DNA of 64,000 bases from Bacillota bacterium (lineage in GTDB: Bacteria > Bacillota > Clostridia > Oscillospirales > Ruminococcaceae). The stretch is taken from NCBI GenBank assembly GCA_023433405.1, contig JAEZCT010000050.1, positions 80,578-144,577 of the forward strand, read 5' to 3'. Both the position numbers and the translations under genes were made by a program. Position 1 is the first letter of the stretch. Each line of letters opens with the position of its first letter. The notes under the pieces are model-generated. The model saw nothing but the letters and a program-made list of their open reading frames with translations, was not told where the DNA came from and made no database searches. This document shows, piece after piece, positions 8,405 to 17,831 of this stretch.

Positions 8405-8545
8405 AATCGCAGATATAAACCCAAGAAAAAGCCCTTATGCTAAAGCTTTTTACCTGATCTTGCTGCTCCGCTCAAGCGGATATTTCGGATAGGCCCGAAA
8501 AGTATAATAATTTTGCCGTCCCAATTATTACTGCCGCAAAAGCAA

Positions 8546-8592
8546 AAAACGCGCTTTGAGTAAGGTCGCGGACCTTACTCAAAGCGCGTTTT
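8546..8592. terminator. Bidirectional terminator
   Basis: A perfect 22-bp stem with a 3-base GCG loop and A4/T4 at its ends, lying between the convergent YbaK-like and DUF3810 genes. It is symmetric, so it can serve both strands. Confidence 0.85.
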
Positions 8593-8605
8593 CATGTCAA
8601 AGCAG

Positions 8606-9709
8606 CTAAACCAGATTATTCTCAGCCCGGTACTCGGCGAGCAGCAGGTCGACGATTCGCCCGTAGCTTTGCACCCCGTCGGTTTGGTTGTTTGCCTTTA
8701 GATATGTGTCGTTGATGGTGGCGGAGACCTGGCTGACCGCACCCTCGTAGCGTGCCCAATAGCTGTTGTAATAGGCGTAGTCCGCCTTAATGCGGTCGTT
8801 TATCTTCGTATACAGCTCGTTATACGCGGTCTTATCCGCCTTATACAGCGCGTTTAAGGAAAACAACAGGGCATGAAGCGTGCCGGAATAGTTAAAATCT
8901 GGGTTATCAGAGCCCTTGCAGGCCAGGTAGGAGATAAAGTTTGCCTCATCCTCCGACATATAGCCCCGCTGGTGCGCAAGCTCATGGCACATGGTGGCGG
9001 GAAGGTAAAAGTCGGGGATATCTATGTTGACATTCGCCTCAAAGGTGTAGGGAAAATACACACCCGATATGTTGGAATAGGACATGGCGGAAGAGAGAAG
9101 TACCGGTTTTGGGGGAGCATACAGCCCCCGCATAAAGGGGTATTGCTTGCTTATGCTCTTCATTGCCGCTACCGCATGCTGGGCGGTTTCGGGATATTCG
9201 GAGGAGAGTACGGTTACCCCCGCCTCATCCGCCTCCACCAGCTTGGACTGCTTGTTGGCGATGGTCACCAGCTGGCTGCAAAGAGCGGTCAGCTCCTCGG
9301 TGGAGGATTCGCGCACGGTAAGGTTTGCCGCGGCCGCGAAGGGCTCGCGGTAGTAGTTGAGCCCGCACAAAAACACAAAGCCTGCATACAGTACCGCCGC
9401 AATCACACACAGGTTAACAAAGTAGGTATATACGGCGTAGAAGCGCCTCCCCTTGGCTGTGGCAATGCGGTAAACGGTATGTGTGGTGTATATAAGCAGG
9501 GCAATGATTCCCGCAACAAGGAACAATTCACCGATGGAAAAGGGCAGAAGCCCCGTAAGGGAGGCGATGGCAGGGGAGAGAATGCCGTACACAGACAGGG
9601 AATAATACTGCTCCACAAGTTCCGGAAATCTTGCGGCCCAGATGACTGCGGCGGCAGCAAGCGGCAGAAGCAGCAGCAGAACAAGCCTCTTTAACCCATA
9701 TCTCGGCAT
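8606..9709 (-). CDS. DUF3810-family membrane zinc peptidase-like protein
   Basis: A 367-residue protein with three N-terminal hydrophobic segments (about residues 7-26, 42-75 and 92-113) and a large C-terminal domain carrying CHELAHQRGYMSEDEAN, an HExxH zinc-protease motif with a downstream acidic candidate third ligand. This is the arrangement of DUF3810, a clostridial family related to M48-type peptidases. The substrate is unknown. The ATG at 9709 has AGGAGG 8 bases upstream. It shares the terminator at 8546-8592 with the convergent gene. Confidence 0.85.
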   Translation of the reverse strand: MPRYGLKRLVLLLLLPLAAAAVIWAARFPELVEQYYSLSVYGILSPAIASLTGLLPFSIGELFLVAGIIALLIYTTHTVYRIATAKGRRFYAVYTYFVNLCVIAAVLYAGFVFLCGLNYYREPFAAAANLTVRESSTEELTALCSQLVTIANKQSKLVEADEAGVTVLSSEYPETAQHAVAAMKSISKQYPFMRGLYAPPKPVLLSSAMSYSNISGVYFPYTFEANVNIDIPDFYLPATMCHELAHQRGYMSEDEANFISYLACKGSDNPDFNYSGTLHALLFSLNALYKADKTAYNELYTKINDRIKADYAYYNSYWARYEGAVSQVSATINDTYLKANNQTDGVQSYGRIVDLLLAEYRAENNLV

Positions 9710-10115
9710 ATAAGCTTCCTCCTTGGATACTCTATGTCGTGCAATAAATTCCGCATAAATTCATAGCGCCGAAGAAAGGCGGTCACTATACTCTCAAGGC
9801 AGTCCTATACGGTTAGGGAGTGCGAGGAGCATACCGGAATTTGGTCAAAACGCCATTAAGACTGCGAAAGATTAGGAAGCCTCCGCCTCCCGAACCAATC
9901 TTCTGTCACAAAACAAAGCTGACTATTTACATTGTACTCTATTGGGGATATAAAAAGCTATTGCGCAAATATGACAAAATAATGTCTGATTCTTTGACGA
10001 ACGGTGTACGCGATTGGCGTTTAACCAAAAAAAATTCCTGTTAAGCACATAGGGCAGGTCTTATTGCGGCAGATTGCAGATAATTGGTTTTAGTACCGCT
10101 CAATCCTTATGCATA
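9710..10115. other. Intergenic region, nothing recognised
   Basis: About 405 bp between two leftward genes. It contains the SD of the DUF3810 gene at its left edge. No coding sequence, hairpin terminator or repeat stands out. Confidence 0.5.
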
Positions 10116-12758
10116 TTACATTTCACCGCGCCGGGCAATCAGGTCGCCTAAATGGGTGGGAAGCTTAAAAAGATCCAACATAAGCCCCAAAACAAGCGCA
10201 ATTGCCGCTGAAAACGCCCAATGCACCACGCTGACGGGAGGGATGTTAAGCAGCCTGCTTGTCCATGGGTAAAACCCGGCGGCTATGGCGACGATGGAGG
10301 TAAACAATGCGCACAGGTTAAACGACGCGTTATTGAACAGACCCAGTGACAGGGAGGGCTTGCGCAGGGACCGGGATGCGGAGGCAAGGGCAAGCTGCCC
10401 GAAGGTAAGTGCCGCGAAGCTCATGGCAACACCCGCCTCCACGGAGGGATCCATCAGGTCGGTAATAAACAGATGACTGCCCACCTCGTATGCCGCCATG
10501 GTCAGCGCGGCGGTCAAAAGCCCGCGCATAACGGCACGCGAAAGCTCCACCGGCTGCAGTAAAAACAGGGGGTTGCCCTCCAAAGGGCGCGTTGTCCGCC
10601 GCTCCGGCGGCTCGCTGCCTAAGGCAAGCGCAAACAGCGGCGCGATTAAAAAGTTAATTAAAAGCACCTGGGGCATTTGCAGCAGGCCGGTCTGGCGCAT
10701 TACCAGCGCACCGGCTGCCGAGAACAGCAGCGCAAGGCAGCAGGTAATCAGGTACCCGGCCGATTTGGTCAGGTTTTCCGCCGAGGCTCGCCCCTCCCGC
10801 ACCGCGGTAAGCGCGGTAAGCAGACCGCCGTCCGTTACCAGCAGGTCGGCGGAGTTTTTTAGGGCCTCGCTGGTGCAATCCTCCATACACACGCCAATAT
10901 CCGCCGCCTCTACGGCGGGAACATCGCTCATGCCGCCGCCAAAGGCCATTACGGTGTGGTGACGGTGCTGCAGGGCGCGTATGACGCGGGCCTTATCCTG
11001 CGGACCCACCCTGGCGTAAACCCGCAGGGTTTCCACCACGGCGTACAGCTCCTCGTCGGTAAACAGCGCAAGCTCCGCGCCGGTTATCGCCTGCTTCTCA
11101 TCCTCCAAAATCCCAAGCTGGCGGGCAAGCGCGCAGGCGGTTTGCACATGGTCGCCGGTAAGCATCACAGGGCTTACGTTCGCAGCCGCGCAGGCCTTTA
11201 CCAGGTCGGCGGCATCCTCTCGCAGGGGGTCATCCAGACCAATCAGCCCCGCCAGGGTCAGCTCGTTCTCAAGCTCCGCCTCCACCAAGCGGTTGGGGAG
11301 AAAGGCAAGGGGCTTAAACGCTACGGCAATTACCCGCAAGCCCTTGCCGCTCATCATTTCATGCGCGCGCTCCGCTTTATCGAGCGGGCCTTTGGTACAC
11401 ATATGGCTCAGTACATCGTAGCCGCCCTTTACAACGGCTACCGGCGCGCCGCCTATCATGTGAATAGTGGTCAGCCGCATACGGTTGGGTGAATTTGGGA
11501 TTACCCCGATGCGCGGGAAGCCCTCGGAGAGCTTGTCCTTGCGCATTCCGTTGCGCATGGCGGCCTCCAAAATCGCGGTTTCCGAGGGGCTGCCAACATG
11601 GCGTTCCTCGCCGTTTTCATAAACAATAGAGGCATCGTTGCACAGGGCCGCCAGCTTAATAAGCGCAAGAATGTTGCCACCGAGCATGGCGTTAAGGGGG
11701 GTCATACGTCCGCCCGCCCACAGGGTATGCACCTCGGTGCGGTTTTGCGTGAGTACGCCGTTTTTTTCGGTGCAAAGCAGCGTAACATGCCCAAGCGTCT
11801 CAAGGCTGCCCGTTTTTTTTATGACAGAAGCCTTGGCGGCAAGCCGCCTGGCTCCAAAGCGCAGGATTGCGGCACTGGTAAGCGACAGCCCCGCGGGCAG
11901 TGCGCCAACCGCCATAATAAGCCCCCACGCCCAAAACTCCGCCGATGAAATGCCGTTGTAGGAGGAATAAACGCCGGTGGCGATTATTGCAAGCGCCGTA
12001 AAGACGGTGGAGAGAAGCCCAAGCCGGGAGAGTGCCTTGCTTACGGGCAGCATCCGCGCCGGGTCTCTTTTCTGGGAGGCGAGTATGTGTCCGATCTCCG
12101 ACTGCATACCGGTGGCAACCACCACGGCGCAGGCGGCGCCGGTGACGACATAGCAGCCCATATGTATCATATTCACACGGTCGGCCAGGGGGGTGTTTTC
12201 GGGCAGTGATTTCTCCGCGCGCTTAAGCACCGGCGCATCCTGCCCCGTGAGCGCCGCTTCGTCACAGGTAAGGGTTTCGCAGCTCATCAGGCGCGCGTCC
12301 GCCGGGATGCGGTCGCCCTCCTCGAGCAAAATAATATCCCCCGGCACCAACTCGCCCGCAGGCAGCTGGCACACCTGCCCGGCGCGCACCGCCTTTGCGG
12401 AGGGCGCTGCAAGACCCGAATACTGGCGTAAGGGCTGCTGGGCGTCGTAGTTTAAAAAGGCGCCGATAAGCAGGTTTGCCACCACCCACGCGCCGAGCAC
12501 GACCACCCAGAGCCAGTGCGCGGCACCCATACAATATTGAATGAGTGAAAACAAAAAAACGCAAAGCGCGTTTACGTTGAGCGCGCTGCGCAGCTCTTGG
12601 GCCACAAAACGGCTGAACGGGGTCTTCGAGGGCTCAATAATCTCGTTTCTTCCAAACTTCTGCCGCAGGATATCGCAGCGGTAATCCACCAGTCCGGCGC
12701 GTTCATCGGTTCCGTAGGTTTTACAAAGTTGGGAGACCTTAATGCTGTGAAAATTCAT
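10116..12758 (-). CDS. P-type (P2) ATPase homologue lacking catalytic motifs, candidate pseudoenzyme
   Basis: A full-length 880-residue P2-type calcium-pump-like protein with the usual order: M1-M2 (about 55-105), actuator domain, M3-M4 (about 240-305), P/N domains, and six C-terminal helices. Most key residues are replaced. Phosphorylation motif DKTGT reads EKNGV (E331; codon 11768-11766). Actuator TGES reads TGQD (171-174). Hinge GDGVND reads GGGMSD (607-612). M4 PEGL reads PAGL (A289). The M6 TD pair is IA (INFLIAP, about 701-707). TGDH (535-538) and the ARVGPQDK lysine are kept. It therefore probably cannot form the aspartyl phosphate or bind ions as a pump, yet the frame is intact. An AGGGGG SD precedes the ATG by 7 bases. 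Role unknown; a regulatory or non-transport function is inference. Confidence 0.85.
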   Translation of the reverse strand: MNFHSIKVSQLCKTYGTDERAGLVDYRCDILRQKFGRNEIIEPSKTPFSRFVAQELRSALNVNALCVFLFSLIQYCMGAAHWLWVVVLGAWVVANLLIGAFLNYDAQQPLRQYSGLAAPSAKAVRAGQVCQLPAGELVPGDIILLEEGDRIPADARLMSCETLTCDEAALTGQDAPVLKRAEKSLPENTPLADRVNMIHMGCYVVTGAACAVVVATGMQSEIGHILASQKRDPARMLPVSKALSRLGLLSTVFTALAIIATGVYSSYNGISSAEFWAWGLIMAVGALPAGLSLTSAAILRFGARRLAAKASVIKKTGSLETLGHVTLLCTEKNGVLTQNRTEVHTLWAGGRMTPLNAMLGGNILALIKLAALCNDASIVYENGEERHVGSPSETAILEAAMRNGMRKDKLSEGFPRIGVIPNSPNRMRLTTIHMIGGAPVAVVKGGYDVLSHMCTKGPLDKAERAHEMMSGKGLRVIAVAFKPLAFLPNRLVEAELENELTLAGLIGLDDPLREDAADLVKACAAANVSPVMLTGDHVQTACALARQLGILEDEKQAITGAELALFTDEELYAVVETLRVYARVGPQDKARVIRALQHRHHTVMAFGGGMSDVPAVEAADIGVCMEDCTSEALKNSADLLVTDGGLLTALTAVREGRASAENLTKSAGYLITCCLALLFSAAGALVMRQTGLLQMPQVLLINFLIAPLFALALGSEPPERRTTRPLEGNPLFLLQPVELSRAVMRGLLTAALTMAAYEVGSHLFITDLMDPSVEAGVAMSFAALTFGQLALASASRSLRKPSLSLGLFNNASFNLCALFTSIVAIAAGFYPWTSRLLNIPPVSVVHWAFSAAIALVLGLMLDLFKLPTHLGDLIARRGEM

Positions 12759-13342
12759 GGCGTTTCCCCCTTTTTATGCGGGAAGCATCTTTCCGGCGCG
12801 TGAAACCGGCTCATACGAACCCCGTTACACATACAGCTAGAAGCGCAAACAAAAGTCGCGGCAAAAGGCATTGCCGCCTCACGGTTTTTTCTTGAGGTAT
12901 GAGTCCTGCTGCTTTGTGCCGTTATAAAACGAGAACTGTACCAACTAATTTTAGTCTTGCAAGTTTACACACACGGGAATTTAATATATAATATGTCAGA
13001 ACGGTCAAAACCGGGGAGAAGGCGGACAAAAACCGGCAATGCAGGCGATGTTTCAGCGAGTACGCTGAAAAAAAGCGGAAAAGTGTTTGTCTGGTTTTTG
13101 GCAATGACCGCATTAATTAGTATATCGCGTTGCGGGTGCGATTGCAAGGGATGCACAGGGCGGTCGTCGGAATACATCTGCGAAATTTCCTCGCGCGGCT
13201 TTCGGCGCACGATTTTTCCCGGTTTCGCTTAAACGGATGGAACGCGTTTTTTATAATATAAGTAAAAGGGCTTACAGAATGCGGAATGCTTAAATTGCCC
13301 TTAATGTTATTTACGCCGCGAAGCGGCGAGATGGAGGCAGGC
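12759..13342. other. Intergenic region, P-type ATPase homologue / phosphohexomutase
   Basis: About 580 bp between divergent genes. It contains a promoter-like TTTACA-17-TATAAT (12964-12992) and the phosphohexomutase promoter (13229-13257). A weak open frame at 12993-13232 is discussed among the rejected items. Confidence 0.5.
13229..13257 (+). promoter_or_regulatory. Phosphohexomutase promoter
   Basis: TTAAAC (13229-13234), 17-bp spacer, TATAAT (13252-13257), about 85 bases before the start codon. Confidence 0.6.
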
Positions 13343-15058
13343 GTGGATGTTATGAAGCTGTATGAAGAATGGAAAGGACAAACCCTTTCCGACCCCGACC
13401 TTACCCGGGAGCTTGCGGAGATTGCCCCAGACCCCACGGCGATTACCGAGCGGTTTTACCGGGAGCTTGAGTTTGGTACGGGTGGCATTCGCGGCGTGCT
13501 GGGTGCCGGCACCAACCGCATGAACGTTTATACCATCGGGCGCGCAACACAGGGCCTTGCAAACTACCTGACGGCGCGCTGCAAAAGCCCCTCCGCGGCA
13601 ATCGCCTACGATTCCCGCAACAAAAGCGAGCTGTTTGCGCGCCACGCGGCGTGTGTATTGGCTGCAAACGGTATTAAGGTATACCTTTACCCAAGCCTTG
13701 CACCCACCCCAATGCTCTCCTTTGCCGTGCGTGCCAAGGGCTGCGACACGGGTATTATCGTAACCGCGTCCCACAACCCGGCAAAGTATAATGGCTACAA
13801 GGTATACGACAATCAGGGCTGCCAAATAGGGCCTGAGGTTGCCGACGTGGTGCTGGCCGAGATAGAAAAGGTGGACTATTTTACCGGTGTGCGCACCGCC
13901 GATTTTAAAGAGATGTTGGCTAACGGCGGCATCTGTATGCTGGGGCAGGATGTTTACGAGGCGTATTACCGCAACGTACTTGCCCAGCAGGTAAACCCCG
14001 GCCTGTGCGCAAACGCCGGCTTTAGGCTGGTGTATTCCCCCCTTAACGGCGCGGGAAATGTCCCCGTGCGCGAGGTGCTCGAACGCATTGGCATCTCGGA
14101 GGTAACCGTCGTGCCGGAGCAGGAGATGCCGGACGGCAACTTCACCACCTGCCCCTACCCAAACCCCGAGATGAAGGAGGCCCTGGCGCTGGGAATTGCG
14201 CTCAGTGAAAAGCTGGGTGCCGACATGCTGCTGGCCACCGACCCGGACTGCGACCGCGTGGGCATTGCGGTGCGGGGGAAAAAAGGCATGGAGCTGTTTA
14301 CCGGCAACGAGGTGGGTGCGCTTTTGCTCGAATACCTGTGTGTTTGCCGCACGGCAAACAAAACCATGCCCGAACAGCCGGTAGCGGTAAAAACAATTGT
14401 TACCACCGAGCTTGCGGCAAGGATTGCAGAGAGCTACGGCGTGGAGCTGCGCAATGTTCTGACCGGCTTTAAGTTTATAGGGGAACAGATTGCGCTATTG
14501 GAGGGTGAGGGCAAGCCGGAACGCTACCTCTTTGGCTTCGAGGAAAGCTATGGGTATCTTGCGGGGACCTATGTGCGGGATAAGGACGCGGTGGTTGCCT
14601 CCATGCTCATCTGCGAGATGGCGGCATACTACAAGACAAAGGGAAAAACTCTGTTGGATGTGCGTGCGGCGATGTATGAGAAATACGGGCAATATGTCAA
14701 CGTCATACAAAACTTTGAGTGCGAGGGCAAAAGCGGCATGGAGCGCATGAACGAGATTATGAGCGAACTGCGCCAAAACCCGCCCGCGCAGGTTAACGGC
14801 CGCAAGGTTGTGCGCACCGCGGATTATCTTTTGAGCGTGGAGCGCGACCTTATAAAGGGCGCCGAGTCTCCAATCACGCTGCCCAAGTCCAACGTGCTTT
14901 CCTACTTTATAGAGGACGGCGGTTCGTTTATAGTCCGCCCGTCGGGCACCGAGCCTAAGATTAAGGTTTACCACACCAATACCGCCCCCACCAAGACGGA
15001 GGCAGAGGCGGCAAGCGCCGCCCAGCGCGAGACCGTAACCAAGCTGCTGGGCTTTTAG
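13343..15058 (+). CDS. pgcA: Phosphoglucomutase / phosphomannomutase (alpha-D-phosphohexomutase)
   Basis: Interconverts hexose 1- and 6-phosphates for cell-wall and polysaccharide precursors. All four family loops are present: TASHNPAKYNG with the phosphoserine (about residue 140), the metal site DPDCDR (about residue 305), the sugar loop GFEESYGY (about residue 400) and the phosphate loop RPSGTEPK near the end. The 571-residue length matches Bacillus PgcA rather than GlmM. The GTG at 13343 has GGAGG 5 bases upstream. ATGs at 13331 and 13352 are alternatives. Which hexose is preferred cannot be read directly. Confidence 0.93.
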   Translation: MDVMKLYEEWKGQTLSDPDLTRELAEIAPDPTAITERFYRELEFGTGGIRGVLGAGTNRMNVYTIGRATQGLANYLTARCKSPSAAIAYDSRNKSELFARHAACVLAANGIKVYLYPSLAPTPMLSFAVRAKGCDTGIIVTASHNPAKYNGYKVYDNQGCQIGPEVADVVLAEIEKVDYFTGVRTADFKEMLANGGICMLGQDVYEAYYRNVLAQQVNPGLCANAGFRLVYSPLNGAGNVPVREVLERIGISEVTVVPEQEMPDGNFTTCPYPNPEMKEALALGIALSEKLGADMLLATDPDCDRVGIAVRGKKGMELFTGNEVGALLLEYLCVCRTANKTMPEQPVAVKTIVTTELAARIAESYGVELRNVLTGFKFIGEQIALLEGEGKPERYLFGFEESYGYLAGTYVRDKDAVVASMLICEMAAYYKTKGKTLLDVRAAMYEKYGQYVNVIQNFECEGKSGMERMNEIMSELRQNPPAQVNGRKVVRTADYLLSVERDLIKGAESPITLPKSNVLSYFIEDGGSFIVRPSGTEPKIKVYHTNTAPTKTEAEAASAAQRETVTKLLGF

Positions 15059-15102
15059 TCGGGTGCCGTTTTACGGCGGCGAAAACCGGGCAACTTATAC
15101 AG

Positions 15103-15131
15103 TTGACATTTAAAATGCGATGTGTTAACAT
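15103..15131 (+). promoter_or_regulatory. rpmE promoter
   Basis: TTGACA (15103-15108), 17-bp spacer, TAACAT (15126-15131). A leader of about 160 bases follows. Confidence 0.65.
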
Positions 15132-15136
15132 ACTAC

Positions 15137-15297
15137 TTGTCAAATTGGGAACGAATGCCCCGCTGTTTTGCCGCGGGCGTATTTGACCGATAGTATTTTA
15201 AAGCGCAAGGACAGATTCTGCTTCGCTGTCTGTCGACATTTGCGCGGGTTCTCACGGAGAATCCTAGGTGCTGCGGGGCGGATTGGAGGGTATTATT
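15137..15297 (+). ncRNA. Structured rpmE leader, candidate L31 autoregulatory element
   Basis: Three successive hairpins lie between promoter and start codon: an imperfect GC-rich one at 15157-15178; a long one closing GCGCAA (15203-15208) on TTGCGC (15240-15245) with an inner GACAG/CTGTC stem (15210-15214 / 15226-15230); and one at 15246-15264 just before the SD. Several bacterial lineages have L31-binding leaders; assigning this one to such a class is inference. Confidence 0.45.
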
Positions 15298-15504
15298 GTG
15301 AAGAACGGCATTCATCCTGATTACAAACCCACCACGATTACCTGTGCGTGCGGTAATGTCATCGAAACAGCTTCAACCAAAGAGAATATTCGCGTTGAAA
15401 TTTGCTCAAAGTGCCATCCCTTTTTTACCGGCAAGCAGAAGCTGGTGGATTCGGGCGGGCGCGTGGATCGCTTCAACAAGCGTTTTGGACGTGACGGCAA
15501 ATAG
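15298..15504 (+). CDS. rpmE: 50S ribosomal protein L31 (zinc type)
   Basis: A 68-residue bL31 with the zinc-ligand set C16, C18, C36 and C39 (CAC and CSKC), so it is the zinc-containing C+ form usually used under zinc-replete conditions. The family core HPDYKP...HPFFTGKQK is intact. The GTG at 15298 has GGAGGG 7 bases upstream; an upstream in-frame ATG at 15268 has no SD. The gene is monocistronic between its own promoter and a terminator. Confidence 0.95.
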   Translation: MKNGIHPDYKPTTITCACGNVIETASTKENIRVEICSKCHPFFTGKQKLVDSGGRVDRFNKRFGRDGK

Positions 15505-15825
15505 TCCCAAACCGAATTGGGTCGCTTTATGGCCAAACGGTAACGACGAATTGGCTTTGCTTAGGCGGTGTGGGTAACACCGCCTAATTTTCATTCGCGA
15601 ATTAAGGGCGGTTAAAACAGCACGGCGGATAGTTCCCCGGTGCTTTTCTGCCGTTTCTTTCTTATACTTATACTAGCCGTTTTAAATTCGAGGGGATTAG
15701 CGTTATACTATGACCCATTAATGATTTAGTTTAAGTCAAGGCCTTGATATTTGCGTTTTGACGCGGGGTTCTTACTGCGTTTACCACACTGTTCTAGAAA
15801 TAGTTTTACATCAAGGGGATAAGGC
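15505..15825. other. Intergenic region, rpmE / yigZ
   Basis: About 320 bp. It contains the rpmE terminator (15561-15591). The remainder is AT-rich and shows no convincing promoter or gene. Confidence 0.5.
15561..15591 (+). terminator. rpmE terminator
   Basis: A 10-bp stem TTAGGCGGTG / CACCGCCTAA with a 7-base loop, followed by TTTT. Confidence 0.85.
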
Positions 15826-16443
15826 ATGGGCTATCGTACCATACGCGAGCCGGCGCAGGATGAGTTTACCGAGCAGCGCTCCCGCTTTATCGGTGCCATT
15901 GCGCCGGTGAACACAGAGGAGGAGGCACTCGCCTTTCTGGCCAAAATTCGGGGCGCGCACCGGGATGCCCGACATCATGTGTTTGCCTTTGTACTGAAAA
16001 GCGGGGTGCGCCGCTGTTCCGACGACGGAGAGCCTCAGGGTACCGGCGGAGTGCCGACGCTTGAGGTGCTGCTGCGCGAAGGGCTCGCGGATGTGGCGGT
16101 AGTGGTTACCCGTTACTTCGGCGGCATTCTGCTGGGTGCGGGTGGACTTGTACGCGCGTATTCCCACGCCGCAAAGCTTGCGGTGGACGCCGCGCAGCCA
16201 ATGACCATGAGCGACTGCGCCATAGTGCGCGTGGATATGGCGTACAGCTGGTACGGCGCGGTGCAGCGCCTTATGCCGGCATACAACGCGAGGGTGCGCG
16301 AAAGTGATTTTGGCGAACGGGTGAGGCTTGAGCTTTTATTGCGCGCCGAGCGGGTGCAGCCGTTCCTTGCGGCCCTTGTGGAGTTAAGCGCAAACGCCAT
16401 AGTCACCGAGCAGGTTTGTGAGCTGATGGCGGAGCTTGAGTAG
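15826..16443 (+). CDS. yigZ: YigZ / IMPACT-family protein
   Basis: A 205-residue protein with an N-terminal UPF0029 (IMPACT) domain (SRFIGAIAPV, ARHHVFAFVL, SDDGEPQGTGGVP, VVTRYFGGILLGAGGLVRAY) and a C-terminal ferredoxin-like DUF1949 domain. Relatives bind nucleic acid or ribosomes. The exact activity is not established, and older proline-dipeptidase labels are unsupported. The ATG at 15826 follows an AAGGGGATAAGG SD. Confidence 0.9.
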   Translation: MGYRTIREPAQDEFTEQRSRFIGAIAPVNTEEEALAFLAKIRGAHRDARHHVFAFVLKSGVRRCSDDGEPQGTGGVPTLEVLLREGLADVAVVVTRYFGGILLGAGGLVRAYSHAAKLAVDAAQPMTMSDCAIVRVDMAYSWYGAVQRLMPAYNARVRESDFGERVRLELLLRAERVQPFLAALVELSANAIVTEQVCELMAELE

Positions 16444-16461
16444 AATCCCTGGCAAATGGAA

Positions 16462-16522
16462 TACTATTCTCCTCAAAAAGTGCAGAATTGCAGATAATTT
16501 TTAAATAAATTGGATATTAGTA
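16462..16522 (+). repeat. MITE-like element, internally deleted copy G
   Basis: A 61-bp relic with TACTATT at the left and ATTAGTA at the right followed by TAA. The left end keeps the CTCCTCAAAAAG arm of the full copies, but the central hairpin is lost. It lies between yigZ and the dgt promoter. Confidence 0.7.
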
Positions 16523-16620
16523 TAAAACACAGTGCGGTACGCGCGCCAAGACGTTAAAAATCAAATTTTTTATATTAAAAATTATCTGAAAATCTTAAAG
16601 GATTTTTCTCGTTTATATTG

Positions 16621-16626
16621 TATAAT
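16621..16626 (+). promoter_or_regulatory. Probable -10 box of dgt
   Basis: A TATAAT at 16621-16626 lies about 70 bases before the dgt start. No good -35 stands 16-18 bases upstream, so this call is weak. Confidence 0.35.
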
Positions 16627-16698
16627 AGGTAAGACAAGCAATAATATAACCTGTTACATAGGACAGACGGCGCGAAACGCGCGTGGGAGCTTAACGCC

Positions 16699-17706
16699 AT
16701 GACCATCCGTGAGCAGACAGAGCAGTTTGAGCTTGCGAACCTTTCGCCTCGTGCCGCAATGGCAATCCGGTCGAAGGGGCGCGACCGCGTAGAGACCCAG
16801 TGCGACCTGCGCACGGTGTATCAGCGGGACCGGGATCGCATTCTGCACTGCAACGCCTTTCGGCGGCTGATGCAAAAGACCCAGATGCTTCTTAGCCCGG
16901 TGGGAGACCATTACCGCACCCGCCTCACCCACACGCTGGAGGTGGCGCAGATTGCGCGCACCATCGCCCGGGGGCTGCGCTTAAACGAGGACCTCACCGA
17001 GGCCGTTGCGCTGGGGCACGACCTTGGGCATACTCCCTTTGGTCATGCGGGAGAGCGGGCGCTTAACCGCGCGGCAAGCTTTGGCTACCGCCATTATGAG
17101 CAGAGCGTGCGGGTAGTGGAAAAGCTTGAGAAGGACGGCGAGGGGATGAACCTGACCTGGGAGGTGCGCAACGGCATTGCCTGCCACACCACAGGCCACA
17201 ACGCCGACACGCTGGAAGGGCAGGCTGTGCGTGTCTCGGATAAAATCGCCTACCTCAACCACGACATCGAGGACGCCATCCGGGCGGGAATCCTCAACGA
17301 GGAGGACCTCCCATGGCAGGTGCATGTTACTCTGGGCGAGACTAAAACCCAGCGCATCACCGCGTTAATATCGTCGGTGCTGCGGGCGAGCGGCGGGCAG
17401 ATCGAGATGGAGCCCGAGGTTGCCGAGGCCTTTGCCAACCTGCGCAAATATATGTTTGCCACGGTGTATATCGACCCCGTCGCCAAGGGCGAGGAGCATA
17501 AGGCCGAGCATATTGTGTGCGCGCTGTTTGATTATTATATGGAGCATCCCGACAGGCTTCCCGCCGCCTACCGCCGTATAACCGAGAGCGAGGGGCAGGA
17601 GCGCGCGGCCTGCGACTATATTTCGGGCATGAGCGACCGCTTTGCCATTGCCGTCTACAACGAGATTTATGTGCCAAAGCCTTGGAAAATGCCCTATATT
17701 GACTAA
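16699..17706 (+). CDS. dgt: dGTPase-like HD-domain deoxynucleotide triphosphohydrolase
   Basis: Hydrolyses dNTPs to deoxynucleoside and triphosphate, or a close variant. The HD metal site is clear: RTRLTHTLEVAQIAR, then LGHDLGHTPFGHAGE (HD pair), with the later VSDKIAYLNHDIEDA aspartate. At 335 residues it is the short monofunctional form. The ATG at 16699 has GGGAG about 9 bases upstream. It precedes dnaG by 125 bases on the same strand, an arrangement common in clostridia (dgt-dnaG-rpoD). Confidence 0.93.
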   Translation: MTIREQTEQFELANLSPRAAMAIRSKGRDRVETQCDLRTVYQRDRDRILHCNAFRRLMQKTQMLLSPVGDHYRTRLTHTLEVAQIARTIARGLRLNEDLTEAVALGHDLGHTPFGHAGERALNRAASFGYRHYEQSVRVVEKLEKDGEGMNLTWEVRNGIACHTTGHNADTLEGQAVRVSDKIAYLNHDIEDAIRAGILNEEDLPWQVHVTLGETKTQRITALISSVLRASGGQIEMEPEVAEAFANLRKYMFATVYIDPVAKGEEHKAEHIVCALFDYYMEHPDRLPAAYRRITESEGQERAACDYISGMSDRFAIAVYNEIYVPKPWKMPYID

Positions 17707-17831
17707 ACCGACGCGCAGGATGGAATAATCCTACCAAGGGGGAACATTCTATCCATATATTCTACAGTATTACGCCCCTCCGCTGTTTTGCGGGTGCCGT
17801 CCCTCACCGGCGGAGCGAAAGGAATGCGACT

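Noticed and set aside
12993..13232. Small open frame with a basic start and one hydrophobic helix, faintly like the N-terminus of a class A penicillin-binding protein
   Set aside because: No SD, the ATG lies upstream of the start predicted from the overlapping TATAAT, and the end is low-quality sequence. A decayed gene start is possible but unsupported.
15661..15712. TATACTA-type sequences that might be a ninth MITE copy
   Set aside because: Only the short ends resemble the element; the arms and spacing do not align.
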